Source: Orrella dioscoreae
Lineage (GTDB): Bacteria > Pseudomonadota > Gammaproteobacteria > Burkholderiales > Burkholderiaceae_B
NCBI RefSeq assembly: GCF_900089455.2
Contig: NZ_LT907988.1
Span: 124,001 to 188,000, forward strand
DNA length: 64,000 nt
Direction: 5' to 3'
Of this stretch, positions 1 through 18,171 are shown one piece after another; positions within the stretch are counted from its first letter, which is position 1, and the number at the start of each line of letters is the position of its first letter. Both the position numbers and the translations under genes were made by a program. The notes beneath the pieces are model-generated. The model was not told the DNA's origin. It did no database searches and saw only the letters and a list, made by a program, of their open reading frames with translations.

Positions 1-1
1 C

Positions 2-2065
2 TGGCGCGGCAGCCGGGGCGCATTGTCGACGACGGTCGCGCTCCTGGCGCTCTCCACGGTCGCCCTCTCCTTCCACGACCCCTTCCCTTCCGCCGGCCAG
101 TTGCCGGTGGCCGCCTCCGCGAGCCCGGCGCCTGCCGACGGCGGCCCGCCCGCCCCGGCGGATGACTGGGTGGCCTACGGCGGCAACAACCTGGGGCAAC
201 GCTATTCGGCGCTCAAGGATATCGATGCCGCCAATGTCGGCAAGCTGAAGCTGGCCTGGCAGTACCGTACGGGCGATTTGCGCGGGCCCGACGATGCCAA
301 GGAATTCACGTTCGAAGCCACCCCGCTCAAGGTCAACGGCATGCTCTATCTGTGCACGCCGCACAATCGCATCGTGGCGCTGGACCCGGCCACCGGCAAG
401 GAGCGCTGGCGGTTCGATCCGGTCGTGGCGCCCGACCTGCAGGTGCAACACCAGACCTGCCGCGGCGTCTCCTACCATGATGCGCAGGCCGGACAGCCCA
501 CGCCCGCGCAGGCGCCCGCGGGAGAATGCACACGCCGCATCCTGGCCACCACCACCGACGCGCGCCTCTTCGCGCTTGATGCGGACACCGGCAAGCCTTG
601 CGCCGATTTCGGTGACAAGGGCTTCGTGGATCTGCGCACCGGCATGCCGAACCTGCACGCGCGGTCGGTCTACATGCAGACCTCGCCACCGACCGTCACG
701 CGCGAGCTGGCCATCGTCGGCGGGTCGATCACGGACAACGGCTATGCGCAGAACCCCTCTGGCGTCATCCGAGCCTACGACGTGCGTTCAGGCAAGATCG
801 TCTGGAAGTTCGACGCGGGCAAGCCCGATGACACGCAGCCGCTGGCCGACGGCCAGACCTACGAGGCGAACTCGCCGCTGAGCTGGACGATCTTCGCGGC
901 CGATGAAGCCCGGGGCCTTGTCTACGTGCCGCTGGGGAACAAGTCGCCGGACCAGATCGGCGTCAACCGCAGCCCCGAGGATGATCGCTTTACCGATGCG
1001 CTCGTCGCCCTGGACCTGGGGACTGGCGCACTGCGCTGGTCCTTCCAGACGAGCTATCACGACCTCTGGGACCGCGACAATCCCTCGCAACCGTCTTTGC
1101 TCGACCTGGACGTCAAGGGCGAAAGCGTGCCCGCGCTGGTGTTGCCGACCAAGGGCGGCAACCTGTTCGTGCTGAACCGCGAGACGGGCAAGCCCATTGT
1201 CCCGGTGCATGAGGTGAAGGTGCGGACCGACACCACGACACCCAACGAGCGCGTCTCACCCGTGCAACCCGTGTCGGCATTGAATTTCACCCCGCCGCCG
1301 CTGCGCGAGCAGGATATGTGGGGCACGACGCCCATCGACCAGCTGCTGTGCCGCATCACCTACAAGCAGTACCGCTATGACGGCAACCCCTGGACGCCGC
1401 CCACCTCCGACGGTTCGCTGGTCTATCCCGGCAACATCGGCGTCTTCAACTGGGGCAGCGTGACGGTGGACCCCGTGAATCAGTTGCTCATCGCCATGCC
1501 TGTCCGCCTGGCCTACCTGTACCACCAGGTCGAGCGCCCGGACTACCAGCAGTCCCCCGATACCCGGATGATCAGCAAGGACGGCACGCCGATCTTCAAC
1601 GAGAACTTCGGGGGCAAGTACGCGATCAGCATCCAGAACTTCCGTTCCGGCTTGGGCCTTCCCTGCCAGGCCCCGCCCTGGGGCACGCGTGTGGGCGTGG
1701 ATCTGCGCACTGGCGAAACAGCGTGGGTCCAACGTAACGGGACGGTGCGCGACCAGGCCACGACCTTCCTGCCCTTCCGCTTTCCCATCCCCTTCCCGAT
1801 GGGCATCATCAGCCACGGGGGATCGCTGGTGACGGCCGGCGGCGTGTATTTCGCCGGCGCGACGCTGGACAACTACCTGCGCGCCTACGATGTCCGGACG
1901 GGAGAGGAAATCTGGAAGACCCGCCTGCCAGCGGGTGGACAGGCCACCCCGATGACCTATCGCGGCGAGGACGGCAAGCAGTATGTCGTCATTGCCGCTG
2001 GCGGGCACGGCGCGATCGGCACCACGCCAGGCGATTACGTCATGGCCTACACGCTGGGAGACTGA
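2..2065 (+). CDS. gcd: PQQ-dependent membrane glucose dehydrogenase, 5' end cut by window
   Basis: Quinoprotein dehydrogenase of the membrane-bound glucose (quinate/shikimate-like) family, which oxidises aldoses in the periplasm and passes electrons to ubiquinone. The reading frame is open to the window edge, so the true start lies upstream. What remains is a hydrophobic stretch (TTVALLALSTVALSF), probably the last N-terminal membrane helix, then a full beta-propeller. Family landmarks in order: DWVAYGGNNLGQRYSAL, TCRGVSYH, TSPP, HDLWDRDNP, DMWG, the ATADNYLRAY-like segment ATLDNYLRAY, GGQATPMTY, and GGHGAIGTTPGDYVMAY at the end. The family is about 800 residues; some 690 are visible. Convergent with rpoC. 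Glucose as substrate is inferred from similarity; quinate or another polyol is possible. Confidence 0.88.
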   Translation, partial: WRGSRGALSTTVALLALSTVALSFHDPFPSAGQLPVAASASPAPADGGPPAPADDWVAYGGNNLGQRYSALKDIDAANVGKLKLAWQYRTGDLRGPDDAKEFTFEATPLKVNGMLYLCTPHNRIVALDPATGKERWRFDPVVAPDLQVQHQTCRGVSYHDAQAGQPTPAQAPAGECTRRILATTTDARLFALDADTGKPCADFGDKGFVDLRTGMPNLHARSVYMQTSPPTVTRELAIVGGSITDNGYAQNPSGVIRAYDVRSGKIVWKFDAGKPDDTQPLADGQTYEANSPLSWTIFAADEARGLVYVPLGNKSPDQIGVNRSPEDDRFTDALVALDLGTGALRWSFQTSYHDLWDRDNPSQPSLLDLDVKGESVPALVLPTKGGNLFVLNRETGKPIVPVHEVKVRTDTTTPNERVSPVQPVSALNFTPPPLREQDMWGTTPIDQLLCRITYKQYRYDGNPWTPPTSDGSLVYPGNIGVFNWGSVTVDPVNQLLIAMPVRLAYLYHQVERPDYQQSPDTRMISKDGTPIFNENFGGKYAISIQNFRSGLGLPCQAPPWGTRVGVDLRTGETAWVQRNGTVRDQATTFLPFRFPIPFPMGIISHGGSLVTAGGVYFAGATLDNYLRAYDVRTGEEIWKTRLPAGGQATPMTYRGEDGKQYVVIAAGGHGAIGTTPGDYVMAYTLGD

Positions 2066-2102
2066 GCAGGCCGCGCCGCGCTTGCCTGCGCGCAGGCGCC
2101 GG

Positions 2103-2147
2103 AAAGAAAAAACCCCGCAAGCTGCCCAAGGGCGATCTTGCGGGGTT
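2103..2147 (-). terminator. Rho-independent terminator of the rpoBC transcript
   Basis: An 11-bp perfect stem (2111-2121 with 2137-2147, arm AACCCCGCAAG) read on the minus strand is followed by TTTTTTCTTTC. It lies 48 bases past the rpoC stop. The + strand side has no T-run, so it serves rpoC rather than gcd. Confidence 0.88.
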
Positions 2148-2194
2148 CATGCCAGGCCACCGTGAAGGCTGGCCTGGTGAAAGGACAGTGACGC

Positions 2195-10563
<8,369 letters not shown>

Positions 10564-10676
10564 GAGCACTCCGACTCGAGGTTACATGGGCCGTCAACCA
10601 CGGCCCTGGGGTACGACTCCAGGAAACGCTTCTCGCGCCTGAAACCCATCCGTCAAGAGGGGTTTCCTGGAAACGC

Positions 10677-10713
10677 AAAAGCCCGGGGAGGGCAAAAAGC
10701 ACCTTCCCCGGGC
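10677..10713 (-). terminator. rplL-rpoB intercistronic attenuator-like hairpin
   Basis: In the 165-base rplL-rpoB gap, GCCCGGGGAAGG pairs with CCTCCCCGGGC (10713-10702 with 10691-10681, one bulge) and is followed by TTTTGCG on the minus strand. In Escherichia coli a partial terminator at the same place cuts polymerase-subunit expression relative to L7/L12, so the same role is inferred. A second weak stem (10641-10647 with 10660-10666) lies closer to rpoB. Confidence 0.7.
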
Positions 10714-10728
10714 AAACTGAAGCAGGTC

Positions 10729-11109
10729 TTACTTGAGTTCGACCTTGGCGCCAGCTTCTTCCAGCTTCTTCTTGGCGGCTTCGGCGTCAGCCTTGGCGAT
10801 GCCTTCCTTGACGGGCTTGGGAGCGCCGTCAACCAGGTCCTTGGCTTCCTTCAGGCCCAGGCCCGTCAGTTCACGCACGGCCTTGATGACGCTGACCTTG
10901 TTGGCGCCGGCTTCGAGCAGCACGACGTTGAATTCGGTCTGCTCTTCAGCAGCGGCGGCAGCGCCACCAGCAGCGGGAGCGGCGACAGCCACGGCGGCGG
11001 CGGCAGCCGACACACCGAACTTTTCTTCCAGATCCTTGATCAGTTCCGACAGTTCGAGAACGGTCAGGCCAGCGATGGCGTCGAGGATTTCAGCTTTGCT
11101 AAGTGCCAT
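10729..11109 (-). CDS. rplL: 50S ribosomal protein L7/L12
   Basis: Stalk protein of the large subunit that recruits translational GTPases. 126 residues: helical N-terminal dimerisation domain, an Ala-rich hinge (residues about 38-55), and the compact C-terminal factor-binding domain ending [13 protein letters not shown]. It sits 79 bases after rplJ and before the rplL-rpoB hairpin, the standard arrangement that lets multiple L7/L12 copies be made per L10. Confidence 0.98.
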   Translation of the reverse strand: MALSKAEILDAIAGLTVLELSELIKDLEEKFGVSAAAAAVAVAAPAAGGAAAAAEEQTEFNVVLLEAGANKVSVIKAVRELTGLGLKEAKDLVDGAPKPVKEGIAKADAEAAKKKLEEAGAKVELK

Positions 11110-11188
11110 TTTCTAAAACTCCAAATATTGAAAGGTATGCCAGGTATGGGGGGTCGCCCGTCGGCGAAATTCCGTGGGTCGAAGCGGA

Positions 11189-11713
11189 TCAGGCTTCGGC
11201 CTTCTGGTCGCGCACAGCGGCGAGGCCGCGCACGAACTTGGTCGGAACTTCGTTGAGCGTACGTGCGAATTGCGCGATCGGGGCTTGCATGGTGCCCAGC
11301 AGTTTCGAGAGCAGCTCTTCGCGCGACGGCAGGTTGGCCAGGGCCTTCACACCATCGACGGTCAGCAGGCTGTTGGGCAGTGCGCCCGCCTTGATGACCA
11401 GCTTGTCATTGCTCTTTGCGAAATCAGCCAGCACCTTGGCCGCCTTGACCGGATCGTCGCTGATGCCATAGATCAGCGGACCGGTCAGCTGTGCCGACAG
11501 CTGCTCGAAGGCAGTGCCGTTCACAGCGCGACGGGCCAGCGTGTTCTTCAGAACACGCAGGTACACACCCGACTCACGCGCAGTCTTGCGCAGTACGGTG
11601 ACAGAGGCGACGTCCAGACCACGGTATTCAGCGATAACGATCGACTTGGCCTTGGCAACTTCTGCCGAGACTTCCTCGATGACTACCGCTTTCTCTTGGC
11701 GATTGAGACTCAC
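11189..11713 (-). CDS. rplJ: 50S ribosomal protein L10
   Basis: Base of the L7/L12 stalk; binds 23S rRNA and carries L12 dimers. 174 residues beginning [15 protein letters not shown], with the conserved [15 protein letters not shown] segment near residue 30. The start is GTG (11713) with GGAG 10 bases upstream. In relatives the L10-L12 complex represses its own mRNA by binding the leader, and a matching leader structure is present just upstream. Confidence 0.98.
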   Translation of the reverse strand: MSLNRQEKAVVIEEVSAEVAKAKSIVIAEYRGLDVASVTVLRKTARESGVYLRVLKNTLARRAVNGTAFEQLSAQLTGPLIYGISDDPVKAAKVLADFAKSNDKLVIKAGALPNSLLTVDGVKALANLPSREELLSKLLGTMQAPIAQFARTLNEVPTKFVRGLAAVRDQKAEA

Positions 11714-11811
11714 GGTTTGAACACTCCATCAAAAAACGCGCGGAACATCGTTGTTCCTTGCGTCAACCGAATGCGGCGAACCTGGTCGAGATCTTCAATA
11801 AAGAAATCTTC

Positions 11812-11950
11812 CGTGGGACGCCGTCTGCGCTGGATCCGTGATCTGCACCACGGTATTAAGCCCTTGCCTGTTCGTGCTTCCCGCCCGACGGTTCCGAAAA
11901 ACCGTTAGGACGGACTGCACGGGCTGGCTTGGGCTCCAGCGGTCTTTGAC
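11812..11950 (-). ncRNA. Ribosomal protein L10 leader (autoregulatory mRNA element)
   Basis: The 310-base gap between rplA and rplJ contains, on the minus strand, AAAGACCGCTGG (about 11947-11936), then CTTAAT (about 11860), then CCAGCGCAGACGG (about 11833-11821). CGCTGG (11941-11936) pairs with CCAGCG (11833-11828). The order AGACCG, CTTAAT, GCAGACGG is that of the enterobacterial L10 leader as I recall it. The call is by motif and position, not by covariance search. Upstream are two more stems: GCATCCGGA/TCCGGATGC (11955-11976) and GGCCC/GGGCC near 12001-12015. Confidence 0.68.
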
Positions 11951-12023
11951 AGCAGCATCCGGAGAAGTCCGGATGCAGCCCAAAGTCTTGTAAAGCTTGA
12001 CGGCCCGAAGGGCCCGCCTGGAC

Positions 12024-12728
12024 TTAGGCGGCGGGGGCCGTCAGCGAAGCGATTTCCACGCGCGCGCCGCCACCCATGGTGGAGGAAACGGCCAGCTTGC
12101 GCAGGTAAACACCCTTGGCAGCAGCGGGACGAGCCTTGTTCAGCGCGTCAACCAGGGCAGCCAGGTTGCTTTGCAGTTGCTCGACGCCGAACGACGCGCG
12201 GCCGATGGTGGCGTGAATGATGCCTGCCTTGTCGGTGCGGTACTGAACCTGACCGGCCTTGGCGTTCTTGACGGCGGTGGCGACGTCGGGAGTGACGGTG
12301 CCGACCTTCGGGTTCGGCATCAGGCCACGGGGACCCAGAACCTGGCCCAGGGCACCGACCACGCGCATCGTGTCGGGCGAAGCGATCACGACGTCGAAGT
12401 CCATCTGGCCAGCCTTGATGCGTTCAGCCAGGTCTTCCAGGCCGACGATGTCGGCGCCGGCGGCCTTGGCGGCCTCGGCCTTGTCGCCTTGGGCAAACAC
12501 GGCAACGCGCACGCTCTTGCCGGTACCGGCGGGCAGCACGACGGAGCCACGGACCAGTTGGTCCGACTTCTTGGGATCGATACCCAGCTGCACGGCCACG
12601 TCGACGGACTCATCGAACTTGGCGGTGGCGGTTTCCTTGATCAGCGACAGGGCTTCGGAAACGGGGTAGGTCTTGTTGCGATCGATTTTCGCGCGCAGGG
12701 CGGCGGTACGCTTGGACAGTTTGGCCAT
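12024..12728 (-). CDS. rplA: 50S ribosomal protein L1
   Basis: Binds 23S rRNA at the L1 stalk, helps release E-site tRNA, and in many bacteria represses the rplKA mRNA. 234 residues. The family signature [15 protein letters not shown] lies near residue 130, followed by [18 protein letters not shown]. Its ATG is two bases after the rplK stop, so the two are almost certainly co-translated. The 310-base gap that follows holds the L10 leader. Confidence 0.98.
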   Translation of the reverse strand: MAKLSKRTAALRAKIDRNKTYPVSEALSLIKETATAKFDESVDVAVQLGIDPKKSDQLVRGSVVLPAGTGKSVRVAVFAQGDKAEAAKAAGADIVGLEDLAERIKAGQMDFDVVIASPDTMRVVGALGQVLGPRGLMPNPKVGTVTPDVATAVKNAKAGQVQYRTDKAGIIHATIGRASFGVEQLQSNLAALVDALNKARPAAAKGVYLRKLAVSSTMGGGARVEIASLTAPAA

Positions 12729-12730
12729 GA

Positions 12731-13162
12731 TCAGATCCCCTCGACGGTGATGCCCATGCTGCGGGCGCTGCCAGCAATGGTACGGACGGCGGCGTCCAGG
12801 TCAGCCGCGGTCAGGTCCGGGGACTTGGTCTTCGCGATTTCCTCGGCTTGCGCGCGGGTCAGCGTGCCAACCTTGTCGGTGTGCGGCTTGGGCGAACCCT
12901 TTTGCACGCCGGCAGCCTTCTTGATGAGGACCGTCGCAGGCGGGGTCTTCATGATGAAGGTGAAGCTCTTGTCGGCGAAAGCGGTGATCACCACCGGAAT
13001 CGGCAGACCGGGCTCCAGGCCCTGGGTCTTGGCGTTGAACGCCTTGCAGAATTCCATGATGTTCAGGCCGCGCTGACCGAGCGCCGGACCGATGGGGGGG
13101 GACGGATTGGCCTTACCAGCCGGCACTTGCAGCTTGATAAAGCCGACGATCTTCTTCGCCAT
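12731..13162 (-). CDS. rplK: 50S ribosomal protein L11
   Basis: Large-subunit protein of the GTPase-associated centre, needed for RelA activation. 143 residues. The N-terminal domain contains the proline-rich [21 protein letters not shown]; the C-terminal rRNA-binding domain contains TKSPDLTA and ends in [19 protein letters not shown] lies 7 bases before the ATG at 13162. It is the first ribosomal-protein gene after nusG. Confidence 0.98.
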   Translation of the reverse strand: MAKKIVGFIKLQVPAGKANPSPPIGPALGQRGLNIMEFCKAFNAKTQGLEPGLPIPVVITAFADKSFTFIMKTPPATVLIKKAAGVQKGSPKPHTDKVGTLTRAQAEEIAKTKSPDLTAADLDAAVRTIAGSARSMGITVEGI

Positions 13163-13186
13163 GCTTTGCTCCTTGCGGGTTCAAAC

Positions 13187-13208
13187 GTGCGACGCCGAAA
13201 CGGCGCAC
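13187..13208 (-). promoter_or_regulatory. Hairpin in rplK leader, possible L1 repressor site
   Basis: In the 62-base nusG-rplK gap the minus strand folds as GTGCG...CGCAC with an inner CGCC/GGCG stem, between a GGGGAGT motif and the rplK ribosome site. In E. coli L1 represses rplKA by binding a leader structure at this position. Here that role rests on location and shape only. Confidence 0.4.
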
Positions 13209-13224
13209 TCCCCGGGGTTGAGAA

Positions 13225-13758
13225 TCAGGTCTTTTCGACCTGGCTGAAATCGAGTTCGACAGGGGTGGCGCGACCGAAGATGGTCACGGACACACGCACC
13301 TTGCTCTTTTCGTAGTTCACATCTTCGACGTTGCCGTTGAAGTCTGCGAAAGGACCTTCCTTGACGCGCACCATTTCGCCCACTTCGAACAGCACCTTGG
13401 GGCGGGGCTTCTCGACACCTTCCTCGATCTGGGAAAGGATCTTCTCCACTTCCTTCTCGGAAATGGGGGTGGGACGATTGCTCGACCCGCCCAGGAAGCC
13501 GGTGACGCGGTTCGTGTTCTTCACCAGATGCCAGGTTTCATCCGTGAGCTCGAGCTCGACCAGGATGTAGCCCGGGAAAATCCGGCGTTCGGTGATCGAC
13601 TTCTGACCGCCCTTGACCTCGACGACTTCTTCGGAGGGCACAAGGATGCGGCCGAATTCATTTTGCAGGCCCGCGCGCTCGACGCGCTCGATGAGCGCCT
13701 TGTGAACGCTCTTCTCCATGCCGGAGTAGACCTGCACGACATACCAACGCTTGCTCAT
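13225..13758 (-). CDS. nusG: Transcription termination/antitermination factor NusG
   Basis: Binds the RNA polymerase clamp through its NGN domain and links it to Rho or S10 through its KOW domain. The start chosen is the ATG at 13758 ([18 protein letters not shown]), giving 177 residues; the open frame reaches further upstream but into secE. The KOW motif is visible as [17 protein letters not shown] near residue 130. It begins 10 bases after the secE stop. Confidence 0.97.
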   Translation of the reverse strand: MSKRWYVVQVYSGMEKSVHKALIERVERAGLQNEFGRILVPSEEVVEVKGGQKSITERRIFPGYILVELELTDETWHLVKNTNRVTGFLGGSSNRPTPISEKEVEKILSQIEEGVEKPRPKVLFEVGEMVRVKEGPFADFNGNVEDVNYEKSKVRVSVTIFGRATPVELDFSQVEKT

Positions 13759-13768
13759 GCGGCGTCCT

Positions 13769-14149
13769 TTATTTCCAGCCCAGCAGCACGCCGTACAGCA
13801 GCCACTCGATGCCCTTGTCCAACAGCCACAGGAACAGGCCCATGACGGCAACGAACGCGAACACGATGCCTGTCATCTGCACGGTTTCCTTGCGGGTAGG
13901 CCAGGAGACGCGCTTGACTTCGTGATAGGATTCCTGCGCAAAGCTCAGGGTGCGGCGACCAGGTTCGCTGAACCAGGCGATCAGGGCGGCGAGGACCAGG
14001 CTGCCGACGAAAACGCCGATGCGCAGGACCATCGGTTCGGCGCTCAGCACGGAAAAACCGACAATGCCGCCAATAATGACGAGCACGGCCAAGCCCAGCT
14101 TGAGCCGGTCGGTGGTGCTGGTCACTGTTTCTACGCTGGTGTTCGTCAT
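13769..14149 (-). CDS. secE: Preprotein translocase subunit SecE
   Basis: Small membrane subunit that clamps SecY in the Sec translocon. 126 residues with three predicted membrane helices (about 16-38, 42-62 and 95-122). The conserved cytosolic amphipathic segment [19 protein letters not shown] comes before the last helix. The three-helix form matches enterobacterial SecE rather than the minimal one-helix type. It is first in the secE-nusG pair, after tRNA-Trp. Confidence 0.96.
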   Translation of the reverse strand: MTNTSVETVTSTTDRLKLGLAVLVIIGGIVGFSVLSAEPMVLRIGVFVGSLVLAALIAWFSEPGRRTLSFAQESYHEVKRVSWPTRKETVQMTGIVFAFVAVMGLFLWLLDKGIEWLLYGVLLGWK

Positions 14150-14195
14150 CTTTTGACGCGGCCACGCCGAAAGGGCGCTGACCGCAATATCGCGG

Positions 14196-14271
14196 TGGCA
14201 GGGGCAGTAGGAATCGAACCTACAACCTTCGGTTTTGGAGACCGACGCTCTGCCAATTGAGCTATGCCCCT
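14196..14271 (-). tRNA. tRNA-Trp (CCA)
   Basis: 76 nt. The acceptor stem AGGGGCA/TGCCCCT closes, the anticodon loop is CTCCAAA (anticodon CCA), the T-arm is GTAGG-TTCGATT-CCTAC, and CCA is encoded at the 3' end. Its place between tuf and secE is common in proteobacteria. Confidence 0.97.
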
Positions 14272-14389
14272 AGAACCTTTCGGTACTACCTTGACGCCAA
14301 CGGCGATTCGCGGGCATCAAGTCTTGCAATCTGTCGTATCGACAAAAGGAGTTCCCTCTCGGCAACCCCTCATGGTACTACGTTCTGAC

Positions 14390-14420
14390 GAATCATGCCG
14401 CGCGGGGCGCGGCATGATTC
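14390..14420 (-). terminator. Strong hairpin just past tuf
   Basis: A 13-bp perfect stem (14390-14402 with 14408-14420, arm GAATCATGCCGCG) begins 10 bases after the tuf stop. There is no T-run on the minus strand, so it may be a processing or stability element rather than a full terminator. tRNA-Trp lies 118 bases beyond. Confidence 0.55.
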
Positions 14421-14429
14421 ACCAGGGTA

Positions 14430-15620
<1,191 letters not shown>

Positions 15621-15686
15621 GACGGACTCCTGACTGGGATGGAAGCCCCGGAGGTGGATAGGACCGGAGACTGGAACAGATGATTG

Positions 15687-15761
<75 letters not shown>

Positions 15762-15806
15762 ATGTCCGTCAGCGCGCTACCTGCACGCGCCACCGGCGCT
15801 AAAGCT

Positions 15807-15880
15807 TGGAGCGGGTGAAGGGAATCGAACCCTCGTCGTAAGCTTGGAAGGCTTCTGCTCTACCATTGAGCTACACCCGC
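15807..15880 (-). tRNA. tRNA-Gly (UCC)
   Basis: 74 nt including an encoded CCA. Acceptor stem GCGGGTG/CACCCGC, anticodon loop CTTCCAA (anticodon TCC), T-loop TTCGATT. It is the middle gene of a Tyr-Gly-Thr-tuf run like the enterobacterial tRNA-tufB operon. Confidence 0.97.
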
Positions 15881-16014
15881 GGGATTCCCAACACTCGTAC
15901 TGCTTTCTTGCGTTACTGCATTGCCTTGCACTTACGGCAGCATTGACTGCTGCGGCCACTTGCCTGCCTGGACGTCCGGCGGGTGTCCGGACTGCTGGCA
16001 GAGGGCGGGTCTTT

Positions 16015-16101
16015 TGGTGGAGAGAGTTGGATTCGAACCAACGTAGGCGCAAGGCCAACAGATTTACAGTCTGCCCCCTTTAACCACTCGGGCATCTCTC
16101 C
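16015..16101 (-). tRNA. tRNA-Tyr (GUA)
   Basis: 87 nt class II tRNA with a long variable arm and an encoded CCA. Acceptor stem GGAGAGA/TCTCTCC, anticodon loop CTGTAAA (anticodon GTA). First gene of the tRNA-tuf operon, just downstream of a strong promoter. Confidence 0.97.
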
Positions 16102-16116
16102 GCAAGAGAACGAAGG

Positions 16117-16145
16117 ATTATGGGTATTTTTTCGGGCCGTGTCAA
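16117..16145 (-). promoter_or_regulatory. Sigma-70 promoter of the tRNA-tuf operon
   Basis: On the minus strand TTGACA (16145-16140, perfect -35) is followed after exactly 17 bases by CATAAT (16122-16117, 5 of 6). This places the transcript start about 7-10 bases before the mature tRNA-Tyr 5' end. An A-run lies in the spacer. Confidence 0.83.
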
Positions 16146-16219
16146 ATCGTTTTGCGGGACGGATCACGAATTCCGCAAAAAAATTCGCTGCGCCGTATCG
16201 AAAAGGCCTTGCTGACCGC

Positions 16220-17209
16220 TTAGTAGCGGTCAAAACAGGCTTGCAGGCCCTGCCCTGACACGCCGCGCGACAGGGCCAGCGCCAGCAGCACGCGCGCCTT
16301 CTGGGGATTGAGGGTGCCCGAGGCGATGAAACCTGCCGCGTCGTCGTCGACTTCCTGGTTGCGCACGACGGCGCCGGACCCCGTCCGGCTGGCCCGCACC
16401 ACCGCCACTCCGCGCCGGGCCGCGTCAGCCAGCACGGAAAGCACCGCGTCGGTGGTGTTGCCGCTGCCAACGCCGGCCAGCACCAGCCCCTTCATGCCGG
16501 TATCCAGCAGGGCCTGCGCGGTGGCGGCATCGAGGTCGGCGTGGGAATAAAGGATGCCCACGCGCGGCAGGGCCTGGCCGCGCCAGGGCGCGAATTCGCT
16601 GCGCGCGGTGTGCACGCCGCGCGTATCGTGCGACCAATGCACGTTGACGCCCTGCACGCGCGCGCTCACGCCGTGGCCGGGCGCATACCAGGCATCCACG
16701 CCACTGGCGGCGCTTTTCTGAATATCGCGCGCGGCATAGACGCGCCCGTTCATGACGGCCAGCACGCCGCGGCCGCGCGCATCGGCCTCGACCGCGACCG
16801 TCACGGCATCGCGCAGATTGCCGGGACCGTCGGCATCCGGCGCATCGGGCGGCCGCATGGCGCCGGTCAGGATGACCGGGACGTCGGTACGCAGCACGAG
16901 GTTGAGGAAATAAGCCGTTTCCTCGAGCGTATCGGTACCGTGCGTCACGACCACGGCATCCACGTCTTTGGCGTCGCACAGGGCTTGTATGCGCGTGGCG
17001 AGGGCATCCCACACGGCCAGCGTCATGTTCTGGCTGCCCACGCTGGCGACCTGCTCGCTTTGCAGCGCGGCCAGCGCGCCCAGTGCGGGCACCGCGGCCA
17101 GCAATGCCTCGACAGGCAGCGCGCCCGCCGCATAGGCAAGGCCCTCCGCCTGGCCGCCGGCGATGGTGCCGCCGGTGGCCAGCAAGGCGACGCGGGCGCG
17201 TTCAGGCAT
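16220..17209 (-). CDS. L-asparaginase (type II fold, cytoplasmic)
   Basis: Hydrolyses L-asparagine to aspartate and ammonia. 329 residues. Both signatures are present: LLATGGTIAGG (Thr15 is the expected nucleophile) and VVVTHGTDTLEETAYFL with the Thr-Asp pair of the second triad. The lysine is seen in RDIQKSAASGV. No signal peptide is evident, unlike secreted AnsB. Its ATG lies inside the end of parB (8-base overlap), so it is co-transcribed with the segregation genes. The stop codon lies in a GACCGCT/AGCGGTC hairpin (16211-16228). Confidence 0.9.
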   Translation of the reverse strand: MPERARVALLATGGTIAGGQAEGLAYAAGALPVEALLAAVPALGALAALQSEQVASVGSQNMTLAVWDALATRIQALCDAKDVDAVVVTHGTDTLEETAYFLNLVLRTDVPVILTGAMRPPDAPDADGPGNLRDAVTVAVEADARGRGVLAVMNGRVYAARDIQKSAASGVDAWYAPGHGVSARVQGVNVHWSHDTRGVHTARSEFAPWRGQALPRVGILYSHADLDAATAQALLDTGMKGLVLAGVGSGNTTDAVLSVLADAARRGVAVVRASRTGSGAVVRNQEVDDDAAGFIASGTLNPQKARVLLALALSRGVSGQGLQACFDRY

Positions 17210-18119
17210 CGAGCACGCCGCCCAGGCCCTGCTTTTCCAGCAGGGACGACAGGTGTTCCCAGCCGTGGAAGTCGATGACGATCTGGCCGCGCTCTTTCGC
17301 GCCCACCTTCAGCGCGACGCGCGTGCCCAGGTGATCGGACAGCGCATCTTCCAGGCGCGTCACGTCGCGGCTGGGCGCCGCGGTCTTGCGCGCGGCGGGG
17401 CTGCCGGTCTCGGCTTCGCGCACGGCGCGCGCCACGAGCTTCTCGGCTTCACGCACCGACAGGCGGCGCGCGATGATCTGGTTGGCCAACAGGATCTGCG
17501 TGGCGGCATCCACGGCCAGCAGCGCACGCGCGTGGCCCATGTCGATGTCGCCAGCCAGCAGCATGGTCTGCACGGGTTCCGCCAGGTTCAGCAGGCGCAG
17601 CAGGTTGCTGGTGGCGGAACGCGAACGGCCGATCGATTGCGCGGCCTGTTCGTGCGTGAGGCCGAACTCGTCGAGCAGGCGGCGCACGCCATGGGCTTCT
17701 TCCAGCGGGTTGAGGTCTTCGCGCTGGATGTTCTCGATGAGCGCCATGACCGCGGCGTTCTCGTCGGGCACTTCGCGCACCAGCACCGGCACTTCCTTCA
17801 GGCCCGCCAGCTTGGCGGCGCGGAAGCGGCGTTCGCCGGCGATGATCTCGTACTTGCCCTGGTCGTCGCCGTCGAGCGGACGCACGAGGATGGGCTGCAT
17901 GACGCCCTGTGCGCGGATCGACTCGGCCAGTTCGGCCAGCGCGCCTTCATCCATGCGGGTGCGCGGCTGGTACTTGCCCGCGCGCATTTTCGTGACGGGC
18001 AGCACCGCGGGCGGCAGGCTGGGCGCGTCTTCCTTGCCCAGCGTGGCCAGCGGCGGGCCTTCCGAGCCGAGCAGCGCATCCAGGCCGCGTCCCAGTCCCT
18101 TGGGTTTTCTGCTTGCCAT
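17202..18119 (-). CDS. parB: Chromosome partitioning protein ParB (Spo0J)
   Basis: Binds parS and spreads as a CTP-dependent clamp, loading SMC and guiding origin segregation with ParA. The start chosen is MASRKPKGLGRG at 18119, giving 305 residues. The N-terminal ParA-activating KGLGRGLDALL is followed by the CTP-binding GERRFR box (95-100), ENIQREDLNPLEEA (129-142) and a helix-turn-helix (about 155-175); the C-terminus is the dimerisation domain. Its targets, six parS-like sites, lie 3.5-4 kb upstream. It follows parA by 52 bases. Confidence 0.97.
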   Translation of the reverse strand: MASRKPKGLGRGLDALLGSEGPPLATLGKEDAPSLPPAVLPVTKMRAGKYQPRTRMDEGALAELAESIRAQGVMQPILVRPLDGDDQGKYEIIAGERRFRAAKLAGLKEVPVLVREVPDENAAVMALIENIQREDLNPLEEAHGVRRLLDEFGLTHEQAAQSIGRSRSATSNLLRLLNLAEPVQTMLLAGDIDMGHARALLAVDAATQILLANQIIARRLSVREAEKLVARAVREAETGSPAARKTAAPSRDVTRLEDALSDHLGTRVALKVGAKERGQIVIDFHGWEHLSSLLEKQGLGGVLDA

Positions 18120-18171
18120 GTTCTGGTTCCTTGGTCTTGGTGTAAGTGTTGCGGAGGCCTTGCCGGCCATG

